A stretch of 7,434 bases of DNA from Rhodocyclaceae bacterium UBA2346 (GCA_002344625.1 DDUE01000029.1:1-7434), one strand, 5' to 3'. Shown: positions 1 through 5,780, counted from the stretch's first letter. Numbers and translations: made by a program. Notes: generated by a model from the letters alone, not told the origin.

Positions 1-674
1 GCGAGCGCCTGGAAGACGCCCAGGCCCAGCTGGCCGGGCAGGTCGCCGCGGCGATCGCGCGCGGCAGCCTGCCGCTGGTGCTGGGGGGTGGCCATGAGCT
101 CGCCTGGGGCAGCTTCCAGGGTATCGCCGCTGCCCGCCCGGCGCCATGGCGGGTGGTGATCGTCAACCTGGATGCGCATTTCGATCTGCGGGTCGCGGCG
201 TGCGGCAACTCCGGTACGCCTTTCCGCCAGATCCAAGCGCACTGCGCCGCCGCCGGCCGGCCGTTCGACTACCGTGTGTTCGGCATCAGCCGCTTCGCCA
301 ACACCCAGGCCTTGTTCCAGCGCGCGGACGCGCTGGGGGTGCGTTACTGGCTGGACGAGCATCTGCAGGATGCCGCCGCGCTTGCCGTTGTCCGCCAGCA
401 GCTCGCCGCCGACCTCGCCGCCTGCGATGCGGCATATCTGACGATCTGCCTGGACGTGCTGCCCGGCGGCCTGGCGCCGGGTGTTTCCGCCCCGGCGGCG
501 CTGGGGGTGCCGCTGGCCCAGGTCGAAGCGTTGATCGACACGGTGCTGGCCTCCGGTCGCCTGATCGCCGCCGACATCGCCGAGCTGAATCCTGCTTTCG
601 ACCGTGACGGCCTCACCGCCCGCGTCGCGGCGCGGATTGCCGCGCGGGTCGCGCGCGGGTGGGGTGAGTGGTGA
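1..674 (+). CDS. hutG: Formimidoylglutamase (arginase/ureohydrolase family), 5'-truncated by window edge
   Basis: HutG hydrolyses N-formimidoyl-L-glutamate to glutamate and formamide, the last step of one branch of histidine degradation, in the cytoplasm with a two-manganese centre. The reading frame is open from base 3 (223 residues visible); roughly the first 60-70 residues of a normal protein of about 290 lie outside. Counting from base 3, the metal-site motifs are GGGHE (28-32, His31), NLDAHFD (55-61: Asp57, His59, Asp61) and ICLDVLP (148-154, Asp151), followed by APGVSAPAALGVP, which is typical of formimidoylglutamases rather than arginase or agmatinase. In the last metal motif the usual D-x-D reads C-L-D, so one expected metal ligand is a cysteine (Cys149). 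The gene ends in TGA at 672-674. It probably closes a hut operon entering from the left. Family assignment is firm; the exact substrate rests on the APGVSAP motif. Confidence 0.85.
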   Translation, partial: ERLEDAQAQLAGQVAAAIARGSLPLVLGGGHELAWGSFQGIAAARPAPWRVVIVNLDAHFDLRVAACGNSGTPFRQIQAHCAAAGRPFDYRVFGISRFANTQALFQRADALGVRYWLDEHLQDAAALAVVRQQLAADLAACDAAYLTICLDVLPGGLAPGVSAPAALGVPLAQVEALIDTVLASGRLIAADIAELNPAFDRDGLTARVAARIAARVARGWGEW

Positions 675-713
675 AAGCGCGGGGTGTGCGCAAACGTCGG
701 GGTTGGTGACTGC

Positions 714-739
714 CCGCGATACGGGGGCGCCGATCGCGG
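714..739. promoter_or_regulatory. Inverted repeat between hutG and the DUF2721 gene
   Basis: CCGCGAT (714-720) and ATCGCGG (733-739) form a perfect 7-base inverted repeat separated by 12 bases. No T-run follows, so it is not a standard intrinsic terminator. It ends one base before a -10-like TAGAAT (741-746), so it could be an operator of the DUF2721 gene or a structured end of the hutG transcript. In GC-rich DNA such a repeat can also arise by chance. Confidence 0.25.
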
Positions 740-740
740 C

Positions 741-746
741 TAGAAT
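741..746 (+). promoter_or_regulatory. Possible -10 element (TAGAAT) for the DUF2721 gene
   Basis: TAGAAT matches five of six bases of the sigma-70 -10 consensus. A start point about 7 bases downstream would fall at the ATG at 755, implying a leaderless or nearly leaderless mRNA. This fits the lack of a Shine-Dalgarno sequence in front of that ATG. No -35 match at the right distance was found. Confidence 0.3.
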
Positions 747-754
747 GCCCCCAC

Positions 755-1201
755 ATGAACCTCACCACACCCGCCCTCCTGTTCCCGGCGATTTCGCTGT
801 TGCTGCTCGCGTATACGAATCGCTTTCTCACGCTCGCGCAGGTGATCCGGCAGCTCAATGCCTCGCAGGACCGGGGTGCGCCGCTGGTGCAGCGGCAATT
901 GCCGGGCCTGAAGAAACGCATCAGGCTGACCCAGTACATGCAGGGCTTCGGCGTGTTCAGCTTCCTGCTGTGCGCCCTGGCGATGCTGGCCTTGTTTCTC
1001 ACCGCCGAGCTGACCGGCAAGTGGCTGTTCGGTGCCAGCCTGCTCGCCTTGACCGTTTCGCTGGTGTTGTCGCTGGCGGAAGTGCTGATCTCCACCGGTG
1101 CGCTGTCGCTGGTGGTGGAGGATCTGGAACGCGCGGGGCACGCTGCTTCAGTGCCTGCGACGCCGGCCGGCAAGCCACAGACCACCCAGCGCGCTCAGTA
1201 G
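755..1201 (+). CDS. DUF2721 family small membrane protein
   Basis: A 148-residue inner-membrane protein of the DUF2721 family, function unknown. Evidence is the overall layout and conserved stretches: a first hydrophobic helix at about 6-20 running into LAYTNRF (18-24), a basic segment QLPGLKKRIRL (48-58), two more hydrophobic helices at about 65-83 and 91-110, and EVLISTGAL (109-117) near the end of the conserved region. The length fits the family. The last 17 residues (from about 132) are a polar tail with no hydrophobic character, and this part is also read on the other strand as the end of the PEP-CTERM gene. No clear ribosome binding site precedes the ATG. It follows hutG by 80 bases on the same strand but has its own -10-like sequence, so it is probably a separate unit. 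The family call is fairly sure; no function can be given. Confidence 0.82.
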   Translation: MNLTTPALLFPAISLLLLAYTNRFLTLAQVIRQLNASQDRGAPLVQRQLPGLKKRIRLTQYMQGFGVFSFLLCALAMLALFLTAELTGKWLFGASLLALTVSLVLSLAEVLISTGALSLVVEDLERAGHAASVPATPAGKPQTTQRAQ

Positions 1202-2572
1202 AAGCGGCAGCGTGGCGGGGGTCGGTACCGTGTTCGCGTTGTCGAAGTGGCTGGCGAGCGCCAGCGTGTCGTATTGCGAGCCATCCCCGAAGCCCCAGGA
1301 ATCGAAGCCGCGGAAGCTTCCGCTGACCTTGCCCGCCAGGCTTGCGAACGAGAGTTCGACGACATCGCCGTCGAACAGGAAGCTGAGCAAATCGGTCAGC
1401 GTGTAGCTCAAGAAATACACGCTGTTGCGACCCCGCCCGCCATCGAACACACTCGTGCCCAGCTTGCCCGAGACCAGGTTGTCGATGAAGATGCTGTCGT
1501 TGCCCGCGCCGAACAGCACGTCACCGCGAATGTCGCTGCCGCCCTTGATGGTGAGCGTGCTGTCGCCCTGGCCCGGGGCCAGATCGACCGCAATGCCGCT
1601 GCGGCCGTACAGGGTGCCGCTGTTGATGATATCGATCGACGCGGTGCTCGCGAGGTCGGTGACGATCGCGCGCGGCCCTTCGATAAGGCCTTCGTTGATG
1701 ATGGCCAGGTCGCCGGCCGGGCGGATCGGGTCGACCCCGTTGTCGAAATCTGGATCGACGTCGATGCCGCCCGCGTCGCGGGTAGCGTCGTCGCCGGTCG
1801 AGACGATGCGGCCATCGGCTTGGTTGTGCACCCGCCCTTCATCGAGGTCCACCCCGTCGTCGCTGCCGCTGATCAGACCCGAGTTGTGCAAGGTGCCGGA
1901 TGCGAACTGCACGCCGTCGCCATCGAGCACCCCGTCGCGCAACACCACGTTGCCGTAGTTCTCCATGTAGAAATTGCCGCGCGCCTCGACGACCTCCTCG
2001 CCTGCGACCAGGTTGCCACGGTTGATCACGCGCGCGCCGTCGCCACGCAGTTGCAGTGCGCGGCCCTCCTGGGATTCGATCAGGCCGTGGTTGATCACTT
2101 CCGCGTTCTCGAAACCCTCGAGCGAACGGACCGCCTGTCGACGTGCGGAAATCTCGCCATGGTTTTCCACCTTGAGACCGCCCCTGCCACCCAATACTTC
2201 GATGGCGCGGTCGCCACTGCTGATCTCGCCGCGGTTGATGATGCTCAGATCGTTGCCGCGGCTGGTGATCGCATAGGCATTGTTGCGGCTGTCGGTGTTG
2301 GCGATCGTGCCGCCGTTGGTCACGACCTGGGCGGCGCCGCCCAGGTCCAGCGGCGTCGTGTTCCGCGAGCTGCTGGTTACGCCGGCGCCGGCCTCGACGC
2401 GTACCTGCAGCGCGTCGCGACTGTCGACGAGCGGCGACGAACCTGCTTCGCCGCAGCTCAGCACCGGGGTCCCGTCGTCCAGCGACGAGCCTGTGCAGAC
2501 GGGCGCGGCATGGCTGGGGTTGAAGCTGAATGCGGCCAGCAAGGCCGCGGAGATTAGGCTGATCCGGTTCAT
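1148..2572 (-). CDS. Secreted beta-helix-like repeat protein with PEP-CTERM-type sorting tail
   Basis: A predicted exported protein of 474 residues. The N-terminus is a signal peptide (basic MNR, hydrophobic core about 4-17, probable cleavage after SHA at 20-22). Two cysteines (26 and 40) are the only ones and could form a disulfide. Residues about 80-325 hold ten imperfect repeats centred on (I/V)xNxG, with the Asn at 86, 113, 137, 161, 184, 205, 230, 250, 293 and 317, mostly 20-27 apart, as expected for right-handed beta-helix turns. GAGNDS (355-360) resembles a calcium-binding or autotransporter turn. The C-terminus (449-474) has VPTPATLPLL, a hydrophobic helix, then RRRRH: the layout of PEP-CTERM signals processed by exosortases, with PTP replacing the usual PEP. 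The start is set by GGAAG (2578-2582) five bases before the ATG; an upstream in-frame ATG at 2587 has no such site. There is no autotransporter barrel. The role is unknown; likely an extracellular or surface matrix protein. Confidence 0.8.
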   Translation of the reverse strand: MNRISLISAALLAAFSFNPSHAAPVCTGSSLDDGTPVLSCGEAGSSPLVDSRDALQVRVEAGAGVTSSSRNTTPLDLGGAAQVVTNGGTIANTDSRNNAYAITSRGNDLSIINRGEISSGDRAIEVLGGRGGLKVENHGEISARRQAVRSLEGFENAEVINHGLIESQEGRALQLRGDGARVINRGNLVAGEEVVEARGNFYMENYGNVVLRDGVLDGDGVQFASGTLHNSGLISGSDDGVDLDEGRVHNQADGRIVSTGDDATRDAGGIDVDPDFDNGVDPIRPAGDLAIINEGLIEGPRAIVTDLASTASIDIINSGTLYGRSGIAVDLAPGQGDSTLTIKGGSDIRGDVLFGAGNDSIFIDNLVSGKLGTSVFDGGRGRNSVYFLSYTLTDLLSFLFDGDVVELSFASLAGKVSGSFRGFDSWGFGDGSQYDTLALASHFDNANTVPTPATLPLLLSALGGLWLAGRRRRH

Positions 2573-2577
2573 CGTCA

Positions 2578-2582
2578 CTTCC
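2578..2582 (-). promoter_or_regulatory. Ribosome binding site of the PEP-CTERM gene
   Basis: GGAAG on the minus strand, five bases upstream of the ATG at 2572. It decides between this start, which begins directly with a signal peptide, and in-frame upstream starts that would put a long polar stretch before it. Confidence 0.6.
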
Positions 2583-2602
2583 GCCATTCGGTCAAGGTTG
2601 CC

Positions 2603-2617
2603 GGCTCGTCGCGAGCC
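2603..2617. other. Short perfect hairpin in the gap between the MFS and PEP-CTERM genes
   Basis: GGCTCG-TCG-CGAGCC gives a six-base stem with a three-base loop in the 103-base gap (2573-2675). Neither strand has a T-run after it, so it is at best a weak or Rho-assisted terminator of the MFS transcript, or an mRNA leader structure of the PEP-CTERM gene. I found no convincing promoter in this gap. Confidence 0.3.
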
Positions 2618-2675
2618 AAGTCGCGGGACGATAGCCGGAGCAGATGACGGGCGTGTTACGGGCGGGTAGGCCGGA

Positions 2676-4232
2676 TCAGGTGTGTCCGTGGCCGCCCGGC
2701 AGCGTGCGCGGCAGAAAGCGCGCGGCAATCAGTGCCGTGGCCAGCATGAAGGCCGCGCCGATCATCGCATTGACATGCAGCGCCTGTGAAAACGCCGCAT
2801 GGGCCGCGGCGAGCAGGGCGTCGGCCGTGCCGGGGTCGGCCAGTGTCGCGGCCACACCCACGGCGCCGCCCAGCGTGTCGGTGGCGGCGGCGGCTTGATC
2901 CGGCGGCAGGCCGGCGGGCAGGCTGGCCTGCATGTGCTTGCGATAGATTGCCGCTCCGATGCTGCCGATGATGGCGATGCCGAGTGCCATGCCCAGTTCG
3001 GTGGCGGTTTCGGACGTGGCGGAGGCTGCGCCGGTCTTGTTGGGCGGCGCCGAACCGATCACGAGATCGGTGCCCAGAATCATCATCGGCATCACGCCCA
3101 TTCCCATCAGCAGGGTGCCGCCGACCAGCAGCCATACCGACGCCGGTCCGCCGACCAGCATCATCGCGCCCAAACCCGGCACCGCCAGCAGCAGGCCCAG
3201 GCTCACCAGCCGCGATGGCGCCATCCGCCCGGCCAGGCGGGGCACGAACATGGACGCGGCCACCTGCCCGAGTGCCGGCGGCAGCATCACGATGCCGGCC
3301 TGCAGCGGCGACAGGCCGGCCACGCCCTGAAGGTACTGGAACACCATCAGCCAGGCGCCGGAAAGCGACAGGATCGTCAGCATCATTGCCGCCACCGAGA
3401 CCGAGAAGCCGCGGTTGGCGAACAGGCCGAGGTCGAACATCGGCTGTTCGAGCCGCTGCTGGCGGCGAATGAACACGGCACCGATCGCAAGCCCGGCGAC
3501 GATGGCCGCCACCGGCAGGAGCCCGATACCGTCGCGCGCCAGCGTCTTGATGCCGAAGATGACGGCCAGGATCATGCCGATGCATTGCAGTGCGCTGGGC
3601 AGATCCAGGGGGCCGGCCGCCTCGTCGCGGAATTCCGGCAACAGCAGCGGCCCGGCGATCAGCAGCAACAGCATCACCGGCACGCCCAGCAGGAAGACCG
3701 TGTTCCAGGGGAAGAACTCCAGAATTACCCCGCCGACCAGCGGCCCGATCGCGCTGCCGAAGATGAAACCGTTTATCCATACCGTGATCGCGAGCCTGCG
3801 CTCGCTTTCGTCATGGAACATATTGCGGATCAGCGACAGCGTGGAAGGCATCAGGGTTGCGCCGGCGATGCCGAGCAGGGCGCGCGTCGCGATCAGCATC
3901 CCCGAACTGGTCGAGAAGGCCGCCAGCACCGAGGCCACGCCGAACGCGAAAGCGCCGTACAACAGCAGCTTGCGGCGCCCGATGCGATCGCCGAGCGTGC
4001 CCATGGTGATCAGGAAGCCGGCGATCATGAACCCGTAGATGTCCAGGATCCACAACAGCGCGGTACTGCTGGGCCGCAGGTCCGCGGCCAGGTGCGGGGC
4101 GGCGAGATGCAGCACGGTGAGGTCGAGCGCGAGCAGCAGCGTGGGCAGGACGAGCACTGCCAGGCCCCACCACTCGCGCCGGCCGGCGCGACGCGGGTGT
4201 GCCGTGTGGGATGGAGCGGTCATGGAGGGCAT
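2676..4232 (-). CDS. MFS drug exporter, DHA2 (14-TMS, QacA/SmvA-like) family
   Basis: A 518-residue inner-membrane proton antiporter predicted to export cationic or lipophilic drugs (quaternary ammonium compounds, methyl viologen and similar). Helix 1 carries LALDLTVLHLAAPHL (34-48) with an intramembrane Asp37, followed by LLWILDIYGF (59-68), as in QacA/SmvA. Motif A, GTLGDRIGRRKLLL, is at 78-91; motif C, GSAIGPLVGGVILE, which marks antiporters, is at 159-172. SETATELGMALGIAIIGSIG in the C-terminal half is also typical of DHA2. Length and number of hydrophobic segments fit 14 helices. The end GGHGHT carries two histidines. The start is uncertain: ATG at 4232 or 4223 (MTAPSHT); neither has a strong ribosome binding site. 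It lies 81 bases downstream of dmeF on the same strand and may be read from the same promoter or from a weak one of its own. The substrate cannot be told from sequence. Confidence 0.88.
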   Translation of the reverse strand: MPSMTAPSHTAHPRRAGRREWWGLAVLVLPTLLLALDLTVLHLAAPHLAADLRPSSTALLWILDIYGFMIAGFLITMGTLGDRIGRRKLLLYGAFAFGVASVLAAFSTSSGMLIATRALLGIAGATLMPSTLSLIRNMFHDESERRLAITVWINGFIFGSAIGPLVGGVILEFFPWNTVFLLGVPVMLLLLIAGPLLLPEFRDEAAGPLDLPSALQCIGMILAVIFGIKTLARDGIGLLPVAAIVAGLAIGAVFIRRQQRLEQPMFDLGLFANRGFSVSVAAMMLTILSLSGAWLMVFQYLQGVAGLSPLQAGIVMLPPALGQVAASMFVPRLAGRMAPSRLVSLGLLLAVPGLGAMMLVGGPASVWLLVGGTLLMGMGVMPMMILGTDLVIGSAPPNKTGAASATSETATELGMALGIAIIGSIGAAIYRKHMQASLPAGLPPDQAAAATDTLGGAVGVAATLADPGTADALLAAAHAAFSQALHVNAMIGAAFMLATALIAARFLPRTLPGGHGHT

Positions 4233-4263
4233 CGGGCATTCGCCTGGCAGGAGCAGGAGCGCG

Positions 4264-4269
4264 ATTATG
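4264..4269 (-). promoter_or_regulatory. Possible -10 element (CATAAT) for the MFS gene
   Basis: CATAAT on the minus strand matches five of six bases of the -10 consensus and would start transcription about 25 bases before the ATG at 4232. No -35 match lies at 16-18 bases upstream. It is the only promoter-like sequence I see in the 81-base gap after dmeF. Confidence 0.22.
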
Positions 4270-4313
4270 GCCAGCCCGCGCCGAGCCCGCCAGCGCCAAG
4301 TGCGAAAACGCGA

Positions 4314-5261
4314 TCAGGACGCGGCCGGCGGCGGCCGGTTGATCTCGATCGTCACATGCACCAGTTCTTCGTGAATGGCCAAGCGCTGGCGGAAATCCGA
4401 CGGGGTGGCGTCGGTGCCGGTCGCGATGCACAGAATGCAGGCGTACTTGCCCCTGCCGACCTGCCAGACGTGCAGATCGGTGATGCGGGCATCCGAATCG
4501 CCGGTCTCGATGGCCTCTCGAACTTCGGCCACCACTGGCGCATCCATCTGCGCGTCGAGCAGGATGCGGCTGGTATCGCGCAGCAATCCGCCGGCCCAGA
4601 TCGCGACCAGGGCGGAGCCGACGATGCCCATGGCCGGGTCGAGCCAGCTCGCGCCCCACAGTTTGCCGCCGAACAAGGCGACGATCGCGAGGATCGAAGT
4701 TGCGGCGTCCGCAAGCACATGCAGGTAGGCCGAGCGCAGATTGAGGTCGTCGTGGCGGTGGTCGTCGTCATGGTGGTGTTGATGCCCGTGCGCGTGATGG
4801 TGGTCGCCACCCCTGAGCAGCCATGCGCAGATCAGATTCACCGCCAGCCCGAGCGCCGCTATCGCGATCGCCTGGTCGTAGTGGATCGGCGACGGCGCGA
4901 TCAAGCGTGAAATCGACTCGTACAGCATCAGGCCGGCCACCCCCACCAGGAGCAGCGCGCTGGTGTAGCCGGCCAGGATCTCGATCTTCCAGGTGCCGAA
5001 CGCGAAACGGGCATCGTGTGCGAAGCGGCGCGCCGAAGCATAGGCGAACAGTGCCAGACCCAGCGCGAGCGCATGCGAACTCATGTGCCAGCCGTCGGCG
5101 AGCAGCGCCATCGAGTTGAACACGTAGCCCCCCACGATTTCGATCACCATCATCGCGGTGGTCAGCAGCACGGCGCGCAAAGTGTTGCGTTCCGCCAGAG
5201 GGTTGCCCCGGTCGAATACGTGGCTATGTGTCCATTCGTCGGAAGAGGCGGCTTGCGACAT
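4314..5261 (-). CDS. dmeF: Cation diffusion facilitator, Co(II)/Ni(II) efflux pump of the DmeF type
   Basis: A 315-residue inner-membrane CDF exporter that moves divalent metal out of the cytoplasm against protons. N-terminal HSH (12-14) is followed by six predicted helices. Helix 2 has LLADGWHMSSHALALG (53-68), where the transport site reads H59-xxx-H63; helix 5 has H181-xxx-D185 (HVLAD). The HxxxH in helix 2, where zinc exporters such as ZitB carry HxxxD, and the LRSAYLHVLADA and RDTSRILLD blocks match DmeF proteins, which favour cobalt and nickel. A loop rich in His and Asp (153-172) joins helices 4 and 5, as expected for metal capture. The C-terminal cytoplasmic domain (about 240-310) has ITDLHVWQVGRGKY. 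It is transcribed away from the RcnR/DmeR-type gene at 5335 with an operator-like repeat between them. The ribosome binding site is weak. Metal choice is inferred from the family, not shown. Confidence 0.88.
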   Translation of the reverse strand: MSQAASSDEWTHSHVFDRGNPLAERNTLRAVLLTTAMMVIEIVGGYVFNSMALLADGWHMSSHALALGLALFAYASARRFAHDARFAFGTWKIEILAGYTSALLLVGVAGLMLYESISRLIAPSPIHYDQAIAIAALGLAVNLICAWLLRGGDHHHAHGHQHHHDDDHRHDDLNLRSAYLHVLADAATSILAIVALFGGKLWGASWLDPAMGIVGSALVAIWAGGLLRDTSRILLDAQMDAPVVAEVREAIETGDSDARITDLHVWQVGRGKYACILCIATGTDATPSDFRQRLAIHEELVHVTIEINRPPPAAS

Positions 5262-5287
5262 GGTAGATTCTGCTCGGCGGTAAGGAG

Positions 5288-5314
5288 TTTACATACTATA
5301 CCCCAGTATATATC
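5288..5314 (+). promoter_or_regulatory. Candidate promoter of the DmeR-type regulator gene
   Basis: TTTACA (5288-5293) matches five of six -35 bases. The best -10-like hexamer is TATATC at 5309-5314 with a short 15-base spacer; TATCCA at 5311-5316 would give 17 bases but matches poorly. The operator fills the spacer, so a bound repressor would block RNA polymerase here too and make the gene autoregulated. Confidence 0.35.
5294..5308. promoter_or_regulatory. Predicted DmeR operator, TACT-N7-AGTA
   Basis: TACT (5294-5297), seven bases ATACCCC, then AGTA (5305-5308); one base further out on each side also pairs (ATACT/AGTAT, 5293-5309). Read on the minus strand the centre is GGGGTAT. The described E. 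coli RcnR site is TACT-G6-N-AGTA, with the same half-sites and the same seven-base gap around a G tract. An inner repeat TATAC-CCCA-GTATA (5297-5310) overlaps it and resembles FrmR-type sites. The position between the divergent regulator and pump, over both candidate promoters, supports repression of both genes by apo-DmeR and release when metal binds. Confidence 0.72.
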
Positions 5315-5324
5315 CATGAAACAA
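5295..5324 (-). promoter_or_regulatory. Candidate promoter of dmeF
   Basis: On the minus strand TTGTTT (5319-5324, three of six -35 bases) and TATAGT (5295-5300, five of six -10 bases) are 18 bases apart. The expected start point is near 5288, leaving a leader of about 27 bases to the ATG at 5261. The -10 box lies inside the predicted operator, as expected for simple repression. Confidence 0.4.
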
Positions 5325-5329
5325 AGGAG
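5324..5329 (+). promoter_or_regulatory. Ribosome binding site of the DmeR-type regulator
   Basis: AAGGAG lies five bases before the ATG at 5335, the strongest Shine-Dalgarno match in the window. It fixes the start and therefore places the metal-ligand His at position 3. Confidence 0.7.
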
Positions 5330-5334
5330 AGGCG

Positions 5335-5610
5335 ATGGCGCACACCATCCGCAACCAGAAGCAGTTGCTGACCCGTGTTCGACGGATCAAGGGGCAGGCC
5401 GAAGCGCTGGAGAAGGCGCTGAGCCAGCAAGCCGAATGCGCGGCCGTGCTGCAGCAGATCGCGGCGATTCGCGGCGCGGTGAATGGATTGATGGCCGAAG
5501 TGTTGGAGGGACATATCCGCGAACACCTCGGACGAATGGATGCGTCCGAGCGCGAACGCGCGGACGACGTCGAACAGGTCGTCCGCGCCCTGCGCGCCTA
5601 CATGAAATGA
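5335..5610 (+). CDS. dmeR: Metal-sensing transcriptional repressor, CsoR/RcnR (DmeR) family
   Basis: A 91-residue all-helical DNA-binding repressor of the CsoR/RcnR family. Conserved blocks are QKQLLTRVRRIKGQ (8-21), ECAAVLQQIAAIRGAVNGLM (34-53) and EVLEGHIREHL (55-65). The metal-site residues His3, Cys35, His60 and His64 are all present, the set used by RcnR to sense Ni(II)/Co(II). FrmR formaldehyde sensors keep Cys35 but usually have a non-His residue at 64, so His64 favours a metal sensor. RcnR also uses His33, which here is Ala. The divergent neighbour is the DmeF pump and the gap holds an RcnR-like operator, as in the dmeRF loci described in rhizobia. The model is that apo-protein represses both genes and cobalt or nickel binding lifts repression. 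The length is normal. An FrmR-like sensor is the main alternative but is less likely with this neighbour. Confidence 0.88.
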   Translation: MAHTIRNQKQLLTRVRRIKGQAEALEKALSQQAECAAVLQQIAAIRGAVNGLMAEVLEGHIREHLGRMDASERERADDVEQVVRALRAYMK

Positions 5611-5780
5611 TGGACCGGGCCGGAGTCGGTCTGACTGGGGCGCAGAACGGCAATGAACGGCGCGTGGTGATGTGGCGGCGACAGCGTGCTGAAGAAAACT
5701 GCCTGTCGCCGGTGTGGCCTACCCGCCTGCCGGGCCACCCCGTCGCCATGGCTGATCTCCGGGAGCGCCACTTTGAGTGA
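5607..5780 (+). CDS. Possible small ORF overlapping the dmeR stop (57 codons), unrecognised
   Basis: ATG at 5607 overlaps the TGA of dmeR (5608-5610), the ATGA arrangement seen with translational coupling, and the frame runs 57 codons to TGA at 5778-5780. The product would be rich in Arg (ERRVVMWRRQRAE) with one Cys and no recognisable domain, signal peptide or membrane segment. There is no separate ribosome binding site. The same frame is also open far upstream through dmeR and dmeF, so the open stretch is partly a by-product of high GC. It is more likely non-coding, or the stump of a gene cut by the low-GC insertion to its right. Confidence 0.15.
   Translation: MMDRAGVGLTGAQNGNERRVVMWRRQRAEENCLSPVWPTRLPGHPVAMADLRERHFE
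5676..5711. terminator. Inverted repeat between convergent dmeR and the methyltransferase gene
   Basis: CGGCGACAG (5676-5684) and CTGTCGCCG (5703-5711) form a perfect nine-base stem around an 18-base loop. Its place between two genes that converge suggests a transcription end point usable from both sides. Neither side has a T-run, so a standard intrinsic terminator is not supported. A second six-base repeat, GTGGCC/GGCCAC (5714-5719 and 5733-5738), follows at once. Confidence 0.35.

Noticed and set aside
1408..2500. The repeats in the PEP-CTERM gene as a CRISPR array or DNA tandem repeat
   Set aside because: The repeats are visible in the protein ((I/V)xNxG turns) but the DNA copies differ in sequence and spacing, so they are protein structural repeats.
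1247..2557. A 436-codon open frame on the plus strand opposite the PEP-CTERM gene
   Set aside because: It is the mirror of a GC-rich gene that has a signal peptide, regular repeats, a sorting tail and a good ribosome binding site. The translated product is low-complexity, rich in Ala, Asp, Val and Arg, with no domain.
1148..2572. Autotransporter (type V secretion) reading of the repeat protein
   Set aside because: There is no C-terminal beta-barrel domain and no terminal aromatic residue; the end is a hydrophobic helix followed by arginines.
2799..4910. A 703-codon open frame on the plus strand opposite the MFS and dmeF genes
   Set aside because: It crosses two well-supported membrane-protein genes and their gap, and its translation is almost wholly Gln/His/Arg/Gly-rich, as expected for the antisense of hydrophobic GC-rich genes.
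5016..5780. A 254-codon plus-strand frame running through the dmeF start, the operator and dmeR
   Set aside because: It overlaps dmeR in another frame and the start of dmeF on the other strand; only its last 57 codons lie outside known genes and are listed separately with low confidence.
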